From the NCBI GenBank assembly GCA_963514095.1, contig OY741270.1, positions 20,423,156 through 20,487,155 of the forward strand: a DNA stretch of 64,000 nt, written 5' to 3'. This document shows positions 46,101-56,051 of the stretch, piece by piece; the first letter of the stretch is position 1, and every line of letters starts with the position of its first letter. The stretch is from Eutrigla gurnardus (lineage: Eukaryota; Chordata; Actinopteri; Perciformes; Triglidae). Made by a program: the position numbers and the translations under genes. Under the pieces are notes generated by a model, which had not been told where the DNA came from, searched no databases, and saw only the letters and a list, made by a program, of their open reading frames with translations.

Positions 46101-46651
46101 AATACTAAAATACTTGATGATGGAATATATAGGCTCCTGGAGAATAGGCGACTTATCAGACATTTTGAATGTGCTTTTCTTCAGGTTTCCAGCAGTACTG
46201 CTTGGCTCAGGAAGTGCCCTGTACCCCAGAGGCCCTGCGTCTCCATAGAAACACACTGACCATGGAGCTGGTCTGGCTCCAACAGGCAATTGAGAGCAGA
46301 AAAAAGGTAGGATGGACCTGGATAATAACTATAGTGTATGTGCAGCATCAGTAGCTACATATTGAACACAAACAACATGTCCTGTAAAGCAGCATGAATA
46401 TAGTGAAGCTATGTACTCAGGCGCTGTGCCCCTTTGCACCCAGACTGTGTACCAATTGAATTCCCCTGCAACTCCAGGGGGGCACACACGACACTTAATG
46501 CACCTGCCCTTAGGGAAAACAGGATGTACTCACGCATGAGAGTTAGCACAGCAAATGTATAACTTGGCAGGCAGCTTTTAATGATTGTTTTTCCATTCTT
46601 TCTTCTCCTCTACAGTACTTGTCACTGAAGGATAGGCTGAGTGTATCCTGA
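34153..46651 (+). CDS. iqcc: IQCC, IQ motif-containing protein C
   Basis: Five exons (34153-34194, 34437-34580, 34652-34973, 46185-46306, 46616-46651) join in phase into 221 residues. An IQ motif spans exons 1-2, CFQASARGYVVRNEVRRA (about residues 12-29), followed by DDFEDIVNEIDGGLSHVEWK, which matches the conserved start of vertebrate IQCC. The middle is low-complexity Ser/Pro/Glu. The end is EVPCTPEALRLHRNTLTMEL then VWLQQAIESRKKYLSLKDRL, the conserved IQCC C-terminus. The protein is about half the human length (466), the middle being shorter. IQ motifs bind calmodulin; the cellular role is not established. Intron 3 is 11.2 kb and packed with mobile elements. Gene order with DCDC2B and TMEM234 downstream matches human 1p35. 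Confidence 0.92.
35024..35105 (-). repeat. 3' tail fragment of a LINE, minus orientation
   Basis: A CAAT-type tetranucleotide run followed by ACTTTATTTATAGAGCGCTT and CACAAAGTGCTT is the complement of the common 3' end of fish L2-type elements, which finish with (TGAT)n-like tails. Only the tail is recognisable. Confidence 0.6.
35165..35257. repeat. (CA)n microsatellite
   Basis: About 90 bp of mainly ACAC dinucleotide repeat with a few interruptions (GCACGCACG at the start, ATAC near the end), in IQCC intron 3. Confidence 0.95.
35320..35815. repeat. Complex minisatellite with GAATG-rich units
   Basis: Imperfect higher-order repeats are built from shared sub-blocks: ATGAAGAAGGTAAAGTAG, ATGAATAGTTGGAAAAGTG, TTTGAATTAGTATGAATG and TCTTTGAAGAGTTGAATAA. 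A larger unit containing TGGTATGATGACTTGAATG occurs near 35341 and again near 35500. The sub-blocks recur three to four times in different combinations, suggesting repeated slippage or unequal exchange. Confidence 0.85.
35820..36990. repeat. Unclassified repeat module with an internal direct duplication
   Basis: Two direct copies of a roughly 162-bp block lie at 36092-36253 and 36306-36468. Both begin GGTCCGAACAAAAGCTTGCC and contain GCGCCACAAGACTCTGATGA. The whole module is bracketed by related sequences in direct orientation, TTTAAATGGAGCTTCTAGGTGA near 35845 (its first 20 bases shared) and TTTAAATGGAGTTTCTAGGT near 36885. It looks like a dispersed element, but I do not recognise the family. 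Confidence 0.6.
37146..37176. repeat. (AAT)n microsatellite
   Basis: About ten consecutive AAT units in IQCC intron 3. The sequence on either side (36900-37550) is AT-rich, with GAATG- and AAATAAATA-type simple repeats and no coding content. Confidence 0.95.
37553..39239 (-). mobile_element. 5'-truncated L2/CR1-like LINE with broken reverse transcriptase
   Basis: Minus-strand frames give the C-terminal half of a LINE polyprotein. Recognisable parts in order are NNYRPVSNLPFLSKILEKL, VLLDLSAAFDTVDH, CGVPQGSILGPTLFNLYMLP, the catalytic YADDTQLY box, and the terminal HWLPV region, ending SLPEDLRALENVDTFKSNLK. There is no endonuclease domain. Breaks: a frameshift near 38890, an in-frame stop just before the LLDLSAAFD motif (near 38650) and another frameshift near 37805. 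The catalytic YADD box itself is intact, but the copy cannot make a full protein. Confidence 0.9.
39380..39506 (+). promoter_or_regulatory. Possible promoter and 5' non-coding exon of the TRIM-like gene
   Basis: This GC-richer stretch ends in a strong donor CACGG|GTGAGTAC at 39506/39507. The TRIM coding exon is preceded by a good acceptor (TTTCTTTCACACTAG|G at 41088/41089), so a 5'UTR intron of about 1.6 kb is plausible. Upstream of the donor lies AGAAACGAAAGTAAAG (39401-39416), which resembles, but does not exactly match, an interferon-stimulated response element. This is inference from splice-site pairing. Confidence 0.35.
39540..40560. mobile_element. Large imperfect inverted repeat (foldback element)
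   Basis: Left-arm blocks reappear inverted on the right. TTTTTGTCAAATTTGTAACA near 39563 pairs with about 40532-40551. TGTTTGTTTTCATGAACGAC then GAGGTGTGCGTCACTTTTAA near 39590-39628 pairs with about 40395-40435. GAATTCGACTTGATGTAGC, CTGCAGCGCGCTACCTAACG and GATGTATTGTGGGTTGAAAG (39789-39865) pair with about 40295-40385 almost perfectly. The left arm carries about 150 extra bases between blocks and the right arm about 100. The spacer of about 420 bp (39875-40290) has no coding content and contains GGCGTTTTTAAACGCGAGTG. This is either a long-TIR MITE or an inverted duplication. Confidence 0.75.
40743..40822. repeat. Short hairpin-forming inverted repeat
   Basis: Arms of about 27 bases, TTCCTCTAGCTGTTTCACAT... 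and its complement ending GAAGCAGCTAGAGGAA, with four or five mismatches and a loop of about 25 bases. It lies 280 bp upstream of the TRIM-like coding exon. Confidence 0.6.
41099..42738 (+). pseudogene. TRIM-family E3 ubiquitin ligase-like gene with a frameshift in PRY-SPRY
   Basis: One long coding exon. The first frame (411 codons, stop at 42334) has an N-terminal C3HC4 RING (CCICLDLFTDPVTTSCGHNF then CPMCKK), B-boxes (CDVCTGSRLK; CRKHDKPLELFCKTDQTCVC), a coiled coil (about residues 180-300) and a PRY segment (VTLDPDTAHPNLNLSDDGKQ). At about 42318 the frame is lost. The next frame continues at once with the SPRY half (FSSGRFYFQVQVEGKTEWDL ... GVFVDYEEGLVSFYDVD) up to a stop at 42738. All domains are otherwise conserved, so a single-base indel is the likely cause and the break looks young. 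In fish such TRIMs are numerous and often linked to antiviral ubiquitin signalling. It may be a pseudogene, a truncated RING-Bbox-coil allele, or an assembly error. Confidence 0.85.
43270..44571 (+). mobile_element. 5'-truncated LINE, 3' half of reverse transcriptase open
   Basis: A single 388-codon frame (43275-44441) reads from the middle of the RT palm to the C-terminus: KGIPQGSVVGPLLFSLYTGS, the catalytic YADDTQLFLSF, DLHWLPVAACIQFK and a C-terminal FQKRLKTHLFRLHL. The element ends with GTAAGTCGCTTTGGACAAAA and GCGTCTGCTAAATGCCC, a tail shared by many teleost retroposons. It is less decayed than the two other LINEs in the window (no internal stop), so it inserted more recently. The endonuclease and the N-terminal RT part are missing, so it cannot move by itself. 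Confidence 0.92.
44705..44779 (+). pseudogene. Orphan exon fragment of an RRM (RBM34-like) protein
   Basis: A frame after a CGTGTCGCAG acceptor-like site reads SAVSVLLALELDGTKLEGRS and on to IRVKK. This is the second helix to last strand (beta-4) of an RNA-recognition motif and resembles RBM34. It is followed at once by an ATAATAATAAC simple repeat and a short LINE-like tail. No other RRM exon is nearby. It is most likely a fragment captured and carried here by a retroposon. Confidence 0.5.
44870..45020 (+). repeat. Dispersed teleost repeat fragment
   Basis: The stretch around AAATGGACCATAATGTACTA and TTGAGACCATAAACTCATGT resembles a sequence I associate with repeats found widely in fish genomes and 3'UTRs. 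The family cannot be named from the sequence alone. Confidence 0.4.
45045..45801 (+). mobile_element. Internally deleted hAT element with a BED-finger remnant
   Basis: The frame at 45130-45245 reads SVVWKFFGFKKSDVEQ then FCKCCRAKVVAAVG, the first half (aromatic patch and CxxC) of a BED zinc finger as in ZBED/hAT transposases. The His pair and the whole catalytic domain are missing. At the right end, 45720-45800 carries ATACCGTGAAACCG and GTCATACCGCCCAGCACTA, the usual terminal style of teleost hAT elements (complement TAGTGCTGGGCGGTATGAC). The left terminus could not be identified. Confidence 0.65.
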
Positions 46652-46769
46652 CAGCAGAGGTGATCTGATCTGGATTTCATTACTGGGAAATGATTGCTGT
46701 CTGTCATCGGCTGTATTTATATACATCATTGTATTCATGTTTAATGTTATTTTCTAATGGGGAAAAAAT

Positions 46770-46775
46770 AATAAA
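46770..46775 (+). terminator. iqcc: Polyadenylation signal of IQCC
   Basis: AATAAA in AAAAATAATAAATTGTAC, about 120 bp after the IQCC stop codon. It gives a short, plausible 3'UTR. Confidence 0.6.
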
Positions 46776-47321
46776 TTGTACTTTTCTAAAAAATAAAAAA
46801 AGGCTTCTTTCTGCTGTTTTGCTTTGCTGATATTGGTCTCATAATATAACTTGTGAGTGGGAGAGTTAGTTACTGCTGTGAAGGAGGACGGGTTATCCAG
46901 GGAGTTGGGAGGGGAGGGGGTCGTCGGCTCTAAACAAGTTTTGTTTTGTGACTGACAGAAGATCAAATTTCCCATGTGGATCACAATGAATGGGCCGTCA
47001 CTCATCACATGAAGTTCATCCTACAAATAGCCACATGGCTGTCTCCTATTAAGCTGCTGTTGTCATTAAATCATTGTCATTAAAGAGGTCACTTGATACA
47101 TTTCACAAATAATTTTATGATCTGCTGGAGATACATATTTAAATATTATATATATATATATATATATATAAAATATTTGGCAATTCTTTTTTGCAAAGAC
47201 TGGTTATCTTATTGGTTGAGCTTCTATCACAGTGACCCACCCATTGTCTTCTCCTCTGTCTGTCTCTTTGTTGTGTTTGCTGCCAATGGTTTAGCCCACA
47301 AAGCCAGTCATTGCCGGCCAC

Positions 47322-47336
47322 GCTGCCATAGCAACC
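47322..47336 (+). promoter_or_regulatory. RFX X-box-like site upstream of DCDC2B
   Basis: GCTGCCATAGCAACC matches the X-box GTNRCC-AT-RGYAAC except for one base (C for T at position 2). It lies 410 bp before the DCDC2B start codon, in a region (47225-47510) that is less AT-rich than its surroundings and could hold the promoter and a 5' non-coding exon. An acceptor-like CTGTGACAG sits at 47729, after a 22-base T tract. Confidence 0.5.
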
Positions 47337-47745
47337 AGGAAATACTCAGCCATCAGTGGAGTAGTGTGTGTGAATGTGTTAGGGGGATAGGGAGAGCAGA
47401 ACATGATGAGTCGGAGTCCAGACGGACCACAACAACACAAAGGACTAATTTTCACCTTTTGCCCGTAACGGTCTCCTCGCTCCGTCTTCCACCAGGCTTG
47501 TGAGTGACTGAACGGTGTCTGCATGGATCAAAGATCATGTAATGCGTGTTTGTATTAATGTGTGACCTAAAGAATGCGGTGTGTGAATGCATTCGGTGCG
47601 AGGATGGTCAGTAAATGCAACGCTAGCGAGTGAACTTATATGTATGTAGGGAGATTTATATGCTGTGTGGACTCAAAACCACTGAAGAGCCTTTTTTTTT
47701 TTTTTTTTTTTTAATGTGTCTGTGACAGTAAGAGCTGGCTTATAG

Positions 47746-50700
47746 ATGGCTGCCAGCACCGCAGCCCCAACTATCCTGCCTCCAGTGAAGAGTGTGGTGG
47801 TGTATAAGAATGGAGACCCGTTCTACAGTGGACGGAGGTTCGTGGTCAACCAGAGACAGGTGGCCTCCATGGAGGCCTTTCTGACCGAGGTGACGCAGAG
47901 CATCGGGGCTCCACTTGCCGTCAGGACTCTGTACACACCCAGACAGGGCCACAGGGTCACGGACCTCGAGGACCTTCGGACGGGAGCCCAGTATGTCGCC
48001 GCTGGCTTCGAAAGGTTCAAGAAACTGGAGTAAGTACAACAAAAAAGATTCCCTGTGCTGATAATAGGGGTCATTTTAATATACAGTTCCTATAATAACA
48101 TGAAAGTGACTTGATTTAGAATGAATCCTAACATCCTATTTGGTGAAATCTGTTGTTTTTATTTAGTTACATGAACGCAAGAATGAAAAAGCAGCCTGTT
48201 GCCCGTGAAGAAACCCAGGTAGGCTTTAATTTTCTCCTGTGGACGGCTTGCTTTTTACGGCCAACAGCACAGTCCATCACTGATTAATCCCTTTCTAACC
48301 CGGAGGAATGCACCACCAGACTGCACTGTACTCGTATCGCCTTGATCCGTTTGAGCGCCTGCCAAATCAAATATGAAAATGACTTAAGGGCGTTCCATTA
48401 TCGGGACAAGCTCACGTTTGCCGCCATTAGTCAGATCCCCCATTGCGCTCACCGTCAGAGATCAGAATTAATTTGATCATTTTCATCAAGAAAATGCTCT
48501 AAATTAATGTGAACTCTTGCTTTCCTTTGCTGATGATGCTCTCTTAACATTCACACACGGAGCCTTTCACAAGTGTGCTCTCGGTCTCAAACCACCCGCG
48601 TTACTTCTTTGAAGACCAGAAAAGGAGCAGAGAGTGATCGTGTGTGCCTTGGGTGTTTGCCATTTGGAAGGCAGAGTTCTGCAGTTTTAAAGCCTTACAT
48701 GCCTGTGTTGTGGTTGCTGTGGAACAATGCAGGGAGTGTGTCGGTAGCTCGTGTGAGTTGTGTTTAATCCTGCCGGCGAAACAAAGAGTTGTGCTTTCAC
48801 GCCGTGTTATCCGGGCGATGTGCTTGTCCGGACAGGCCCAGAGCTCACCCCACGCCTCCTTCTCTGCACTGTAAATTGCCACCTCACTGTGAAAACAACA
48901 AGGGCAGATTGTCAATCCCCGGTTTGCTCTGAGTTGATTGATTTAGTCCAGCTGGGCATCAGAGGCTCCAGATTGCATTGATATGGGACGATATGGGCCT
49001 TGAGAGGAGCCCTCAGATCAGACTGTGAATGAGCCACTGAAGAAGCCCTGCGGTGATTGGTTTCCGTGGCTGCAGCACTTGAGCTGACATGAGCAGAATA
49101 GTTAGTCAGTCATTACACATCGAGGATAACGGATTCTGCCGCGATAGAAGTGCAGTGTAATTGAGTGTGCGGGACAAGGACGATGTGAAAGGGATTTTCA
49201 ATATCGCTGAGGAAGTGACAATTATGATTTTTTTTCCCTTTTTTTTTTGCAGTACCATGCATCTAATTATCTGAATGTCTTCTGCAGATCAAAGTAACCC
49301 AGAGGCCAAATGTTTCAGCCAAATGGAGGAAGTTTGTTCCCGTACCTTGCATTATACAGTGAGAAACAATGCAAATACACACACGACTGTCATCACACAT
49401 TTAGTGTAGTTTCTATGATGATTTTTGGTGACCAAGGAAACGCCTGTCTTCCAAATTTACTGCGTTGTCTCATAGCTTGGGCTGAAATCAATTTCCCATA
49501 GGGGGACCCAAGGATTGCAGAATTTGTTCCCCATCTCCTACACTGGAATAACATGAAGCAATAATCTTGTCATGGCCACTATAGACAGGAGGAATGGTTT
49601 AAAATGTAAAAATAAAAAAATAATAATTCACCTATCGTTTCTGTTCAGCGTTTTCCGTAATGGAGACCTGCTGTGTCCACCATTCCGATTCATCATCCCT
49701 CGGAGCATGCAGCAGGACCTGGAGAAGATTCTGAGTTTGGTCACAGAGAAGGTCAGCCTACGAACCGGAGCTGTGCGCAGGTCAGTGACACTGACAGATT
49801 CGTCTCATACACTCTGTGGAGCACAAATAGAGAATACATATACCCCCCTCCCCCACCACCACCACCACCACCAACTCCTGTGTTTCTCAGGTTGTGCTCT
49901 CTGGAAGGAGCAACTGTGTCCTCAGCTGTGGAGCTGGAGACTGGCCACTGCTATGTTGCCGTGGGAACCGAGAGGTTCAAGAAACTTCCATATGTGGAGC
50001 TATTGGTTTCAAAAGCCACAGAGAGGTATTGTTATGCGAGATTCACTGTGAACGTGTGCAGAGATGCGTGTTCGTGTGCGTCTGTTCTGCTCTCTGAAAT
50101 AAAAGGATGGACATAATACTGTGCACTTTATCTTTTCACATGACATTTCTTTTATTTTGTAGATATTACACAGAAAAGAGAAGGCCGTTAAGGAGGAATG
50201 AGGTACCTTACGTTAATCCTGTAATTTACAGTCTTACTTATTGCAACATGTGTCAGTGACAGCCGTCTTTGTGTGTTTCTCTTAGAACAGGAAAACAGGA
50301 AGCGGTCCAGAAGACCAGTACAGTGACTCAGCCCTCCTCGACTCCCCAGAGGTAAAAAAACTAAATGTATTAAGTGAATTTGTTTGGTGTATTTGCTCTA
50401 ATTCAATACGTGAGAAACTGTGCAGATGATTTTTTTTGCATCACATGAATTTCAGTCGGATGGTCGGAGGGTGAAGTCGACAGGAGATGAAGCTGCAGCT
50501 CCAGCAGCCGTACAGCAGAGCAGCAGGAGGGAGGGAGCAGACGAGGCCTCCGCGTTCTACGCCCGGCCAGTCAAGATCCGCAGCTACAGGCAGCAAAGGC
50601 CACCGCCCAGCAGTGGATCTGGTTAGGATACCTAACTTTTATATCATTTTAAATGTGAAATGTTAATGTTATAGCAGCTTTTTAAGTTCCGTCTGTATTC

Positions 50701-51736
50701 CAGTCCAACCCAGCGTGTTTAGAAGAGCATCGCGGAAGAGAAGAGAGGAGGTGCGAGGGGCCGAGGAGGTGCACGAGGATGAAAACACAGCAACAGAGCT
50801 TCCTGTTGACCAGGTTAGCTTTGCCCAGCCTTGTAACCACGCAGTACGACGCTCGGATTAAATGCTGAAATGTCACTGAAGGAGGTGAAAAGAATTGCTG
50901 CAAATCCATGTTTGAAGCAGAGGCAAATCTAAATCTGTCTTTTTTTTTCTGTCTCAAGAGAGCTGCAGAAATAGTGGAGGATGAGGAACTGAACAACCAA
51001 AATAATCCTGTGCACAACACACAGCAGGTGGGCATGAATCAAAAAATGTTTTTCATGTTCCACATGAATGTTAGCTGCTTATCCGAGTGGAGAACTCGGA
51101 AAAATGTTCGACATAATGGACAGAATATAATTGAGAAAAGAGACGGGTCTTAATTTATGCATTTCTGCATTATGGCCCCCTTGCTGGATTAAAGTCGACA
51201 GTTCAAATCACCACGAACATGTGACGCATGATTCTGTATTCTGCATGTGAAAACACAAAAAAATCCTTATCTGTTTTCCTCAAGAGAAATGCACAAATTC
51301 TAGAGAGTGAGCAGCAGAATGGGAGCCAACACCCACACAAACATAATGGAAAGCAGGTACAGTATGCATGCGAGTGGGTGTTTACATAATCCTAATGCAT
51401 GCATCTGAAAATCAGGTTATTTCTGTAAAAATGAGTTCAGAGTATATTTTTGTCCTAGGATCAGTCACCAAAGCAAGACGGTGTGAAACACACAGAAGAT
51501 TCTGCTCCGACTGAGGAGAGTGCTGCTGAAATCCTGGTACAAACACACACTACACACACTCAGGAGTCCACAGATTCATTCAGCATTCAACGTGTCTCTC
51601 ATTTCAAAAGGAGCCTGAGCTGAAGCAGACGTCTTCAAAGTCCAGGCCTTCGTCATCGGCCTCTCATGGACAAAACGGAGTAGAAAAGGCGACTTCACAG
51701 GAGAAACCGCAGAATGGTCATCGGGAGGACTCGTGA
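47746..51736 (+). CDS. dcdc2b: DCDC2B, doublecortin domain-containing protein 2B
   Basis: Thirteen exons in perfect phase give 466 residues: 47746-48029, 48167-48218, 49288-49358, 49649-49780, 49891-50025, 50163-50202, 50286-50351, 50456-50621, 50704-50813, 50959-51027, 51285-51356, 51459-51536, 51611-51736. Two doublecortin domains are clear. DC1 (about 14-99) has VVVYKNGDPFYSGRRFVVNQ and YVAAGFERFKKL; DC2 (about 137-225) has VFRNGDLLCPPFRFIIPRSM and CYVAVGTERFKKLPYVELLV. The tail from about residue 240 is disordered and charged, spread over seven small exons with repeated EDEE and NGS stretches. Doublecortin domains bind microtubules, and DCDC2 relatives act at the ciliary axoneme. The region after DC2 has no recognised domain. 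It lies between IQCC and TMEM234, as in human. Confidence 0.93.
49848..49872. repeat. (CCA)n tract just before a DCDC2B exon
   Basis: CCCCCACCACCACCACCACC ends about 18 bases before the exon 5 acceptor and forms most of its polypyrimidine-like context. Confidence 0.9.
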
Positions 51737-52176
51737 ACAGAGAGGTCAATGCCATCGGAACAGCAGATGACCCAGATGTTATGAAAATAACAACAAACGC
51801 CACAGGAGAAGGACACACTATCATAAGCTCTGATACGATCTGCTGCAATCCACAGTCAGTCAGACACTTCAACACTTCCCTGACACTGTAAGCTTCCCAA
51901 AGTCCCGGTCTTTCCTGTCAAACGCTACAGGGACAATTCTGATGCAGATATTGTGTAGATGTTCAGTGAAGTTTATTCCATATACGACATGTACATAAGA
52001 AACAATATTTTTGGGGACATTTTAAGCCTTAATGTATTTTGGTTTTGCAGAAATGAGTGATGGAGATGGTGAAATAATTGTGTTTTGCCAACAATTTATC
52101 AACAAAAGTCACAAGCTGGATCGATGCAACAATAACAAAGTCATCTGTACAGTGTTTTGTGATGATTAAATGTGAC

Positions 52177-52182
52177 AATAAA
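52177..52182 (+). terminator. dcdc2b: Polyadenylation signal of DCDC2B
   Basis: AATAAA in TGTGACAATAAAAATATA, 440 bp after the stop codon, with an ATTAAA variant 12 bases earlier. Confidence 0.55.
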
Positions 52183-52789
52183 AATATATACTATGTACAT
52201 TACTGTTATTACTGAAATCCAAACATATTTACAGAGAATATAAGAAAGAGAAAGTGTATCTAATACATCATGTATACAAGGTAGAAGGAAACACTAAAGT
52301 TCAGTGCCTTAAAAACAGCTTCATCCTTGTTGAACTAAACAGCAATTTGTGCTTTTCTGTGTCCTGCTCTTCCCCAAACACACAACACAGAAGACAGAAG
52401 ACAACCGCAGTAAAATGTCCCTGTTAAACCAGGAGGTTAGATCTGAATGATCCGCCGCTTTATTTGTATGTCGTCTCTATAGCATTTATGCAGATGCCTG
52501 CTTAATAGTCACAGTTAACAACCACCAACTTCTATACAAGCACCATAAATCTCATCTAGCTTGAAGGTGAACCCTACGTGAACCCGCTTCCCCTTCAACT
52601 TGGTGTCAGGCTTTTCTGGACGGGTCTTTAGAAGCTCACGCTGAGTTCATTTCGGCACAATCCTCCAGCTAGGACTGTTGCTCTAAGGAGTCTCTGTCTG
52701 AATCTAAATCACCCCCTCTTGTCCTGCTCCAGCTCTGCTAAGGCCATATTTCCTCCCCTGCTAAGGAATCAGTTGAAGGAACTGGATAA

Positions 52790-53170
52790 TTTGTTTTCAA
52801 GAAGACATATTGTGCTCATTTCCAGGTTCATCGTTGTATTCGGGGTTTGAATGCTTTAATAGAAGTAACAAAAAGAGGAGTAGAACGAACATTTCCATTC
52901 AAATCAACGTAGCAGGATGGTCAGAGCGGCGGCCATTTTTATGTGTACCGTTGCCATTGCGACAGATGAGTGACATCATTTTCTGTAACAAGTGCATCAT
53001 TTAACAGTGGAATTAGCAAGCTAAGCTAGCTCCCTAAAATTATAGCTCCCTAAACCATGCATTAATGCTACAGCGATTACCGAAAATAAGCCAAAACAAG
53101 CTGGTGAGTAGCTGTAGCGCTGGCTCAACAGACACCTCCGCTTTACTTTCACAGTATTTACATAGCACAC
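52790..53170. repeat. Degenerate dispersed repeat in the DCDC2B-TMEM234 gap
   Basis: AGACATATTGTGCTCATTTC then CAGGTTCATCGTTGTATTC near 52803, and GCGCTGGCTCAACAGACACC near 53117, resemble a common teleost element that begins with ACATATTATGCTCATTTTCAG. The copy is old and its borders are unclear. The stretch 52183-52790 holds nothing I recognise apart from probable 3'UTR of TMEM234. Confidence 0.45.
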
Positions 53171-53232
53171 TTTCTTTATAACAATAATATATATTCAAAA
53201 ACAACATGAAAATCTCACTTTTAATCCTTATC

Positions 53233-54971
53233 TCATTCGTGTGCAGTCATATTCTGCTTCCCAGTGTCTTTGCCATCAATAGAGCTTATAACACACAGAG
53301 TGATGCCAGCCATGGTGAGGAACATTCCCGTGACAGCCTCTGCAGGGAGTGAGGAGTGCGGGGGAGGATGAGAGGGAAAAATGAAGGTTAAAAAAAGCAC
53401 ATCTTAAAAATCGGAACACATCCAGTACAGTATTTTTTTTCAAGGTGAGAAGAAAGACAGAGGAGGGAATTAATTGCTCAATAACGGCTTGGCACGCTGG
53501 TCAAGTGACGCTGAGCAGAGTGACTGACGTCTTGCTTATGTAACATCTCTGAACGTGTTCTGGGAGCCAAATGTTTGCATGCGACTGCTTTGGCACTGAA
53601 AAGCAAGCTAGTGTATGGAAATGAGTCACTTACGTTTTCCTCCAAACTCTTCCCCCAGAAACTTGCCAGTGAGCAGAGTACAAAGGAAGGTGAGAGAGTT
53701 TGCCACAGGAACAGCAAGCGATAACTCTGGGTAAAAGGGAGGCAAAAATAGAATATAAGATATAATATTCTACCAAATTAACATGCAAATGCTCTGCATC
53801 CTGCTGTCCAAAGATAATGCAAATCTCTGGAGAAATTATTATGTAGCCACTAACAAACATGAGTCCTCTTGGAAGTAATAGTTACAATATGAGTTCCAGT
53901 ATTCTTTTTAATTCTCTAATGTTATCCAAGGTAATAGATGGAAATGTTTTTTTTTTTAATACAAAAAACAGTAGAAATAGCGGTGCTTTATAATAAAAGC
54001 TTTCCCACAAGCAGGAGCATTTCTTAGAATGTGGTGTGAGGTCAGTTTAGAGGCGACACAATTGGTCGATCAACAGAACTATTTTCCTTATTAAATCATC
54101 ATTTATTTTTCAAGCAAAAATGGCAAAAATATTTGCATGTGCCAGATCCTGAAATCTGAGGATTTGATGATTTCAGTATAGTAAATTGATCATTTTTGTC
54201 TTTTATAATTGAAAAAGAAAAAGAAAGCAATTTAAAAACATCAACGTGAGCTCCAGGGAACTGTGACTGGCATTTTAAATATTACATTTTAAATATCAAA
54301 AGATTCATAATCTGCAGATGTGTGCGTGTGTGTGCGTCACCTGTGGTGGAAAGTGTATAATAGTAGACCAAAGAGCCACTCTGGTTCAGGAGAAAGGGGA
54401 CCAGGTACTGTGGAGCAAGACGGTCCAATCAATTCTCATTGTAAGGAAAAGCAATTATGTCCACACTTGTAAACAGAGAAAATGTTCACCTTGAGGTTGA
54501 GGAAAAGAAACTTAACCTCCGCCAGTAACTGTGAGACTCTGTTGCTGCGTTGCACATGCTCCATCCCCTCCGTCCCTCTCTTCAGGAACGGGTTGGTGCA
54601 GCCCCACATCACCGACACCAGCAGGAGACTCAGCAGCTCCACTGCAACACGGGACAGTCGCATTCAATCACATCTTACTTTGATTATTAGTGTAGCTGAA
54701 CGACTCGCGTGCTGAACGACCCGATAAGCGTCCAGCAGAAGTGCGCTTAGCACCTGCGCTACAAATACCGGTGGTCATATTGAGCTAGCTTACTTCCTTA
54801 GCACTAGCTTTAAGACGCTAGCTATGCTTTGGCTAGTTCTGTGTTCTGAATTCATCCTCAGGAGGAAGCAGATACTTAGGAGTAAGTTATATGTTCAGTC
54901 TCTAAATTCAATACGCGTGGCAAATGTTATGTTAGACATTAGCTTGTTAGCCACTCACCGACGGTCACCAT
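53233..54971 (-). CDS. tmem234: TMEM234, multi-pass transmembrane protein
   Basis: Five exons (54971-54959, 54641-54490, 54407-54341, 53726-53634, 53339-53233) join in phase into 143 residues starting MVTVVELLSLLLVSVMWGCT. Four hydrophobic segments are visible: LLSLLLVSVMWG, YLVPFLLNQSGSLVYYYTL, LAVPVANSLTFLCTLL and AVTGMFLTMAGITLCVISS. NPFLKRGTEGMEHVQ and FLGEEFGGK are family signatures. The length fits vertebrate TMEM234, an EamA-like small membrane protein; zebrafish work ties it to the kidney filtration barrier. The 13-nt first coding exon is very short but in phase. It is convergent with DCDC2B, about 1.5 kb between stop codons, as in human. Confidence 0.94.
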
Positions 54972-55376
54972 CGTAATGTAAACATTCACTGTCAAGTCGC
55001 ATTCAAGACTGTTCTTCACCTCAGCTGTTGGAGAACGTTACTAAAATTGCCAGAGCAATAAACTGTTTCAAACCTTTCAGTTAAATGTATTGTTTAGGAC
55101 TTAATCAATTAAATGAGGCATCGACCGATTGCATGACGACTCGTTCGTTAAATGCAACATGTCTTGTCACCTCACCTTTGTTTGTTTTTTGTTTTTTTAT
55201 GCTGCGATACCAAAATGTGCCAGTTGAGGGCGCAATAACTCACATCTCACCTGACTTTTTTTTTCTTTTTTCATTCTTTGAGGTAACATATATTTTTTAA
55301 ACCCCATTTAATATCATTCTGTACAAATGACACTTCATTTTAATAAACAGGTCAGCCACAATTAGAAATATTATAT

Positions 55377-55382
55377 TTTATT
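55377..55382 (-). terminator. Candidate polyadenylation signal of the NCMAP-like gene
   Basis: AATAAA on the minus strand, 670 bp after the stop codon. The interval 55383-56051 has no other coding content and would be the 3'UTR. The interval 54972-55376 between this and the TMEM234 start shows no recognised exon. Confidence 0.4.
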
Positions 55383-56051
55383 TTCATCTCATTTCATTTG
55401 AAGAACCACGAACAATACAAATACAGGGAGCAACAGAAATAAAGTGCAAAGTCCTTTGGTGTCCAACTAAATAGGAATCATCAGCGTGTGAGGCTGACAC
55501 CCAGATGTCTCAAAGTATCATGTGGTCTCTTCGTTATACAAAGTAAAAAAACAAAGAATGACAATACAGACAATTTATAGATTTCTAAAAACAAAAAACT
55601 AATCAGAGAAAATCTGCAATGAGACTTAAACTACATTTACTCATGAACCGTCCTCCGTCGTCCTCTTTAATACAGAAATGTACGACTTGTCAAGCCATTA
55701 CTGTCTTTACTACACATTTACTTCATTGTATTAGTAGCGATCTGCAAACTGTAAGACACTTTCGGCATACTCTGAACACTGACTGCAGCTAAAAGGGCTT
55801 CCTCTGAAGAAATTCTTGGTTTCCCATCATGCACCATGCTATGTGTAATCCATCTTGTCCTTTTATGGTACCGTTTTGTTCATGATGTATGTTTTTTTGT
55901 GAGTATTGTAGTCGCCAGCAGTGGCTCAGTTGGTGAAGATTGACAGTGACATCACAGAATGAGTTTCCACAGGATTCAGTCAGTGCACAGTGTATATGGT
56001 CACGGGTGGGTCAGTCGGTGCCTGCTGTGAGACTAAACCACAGTCCTGTTG

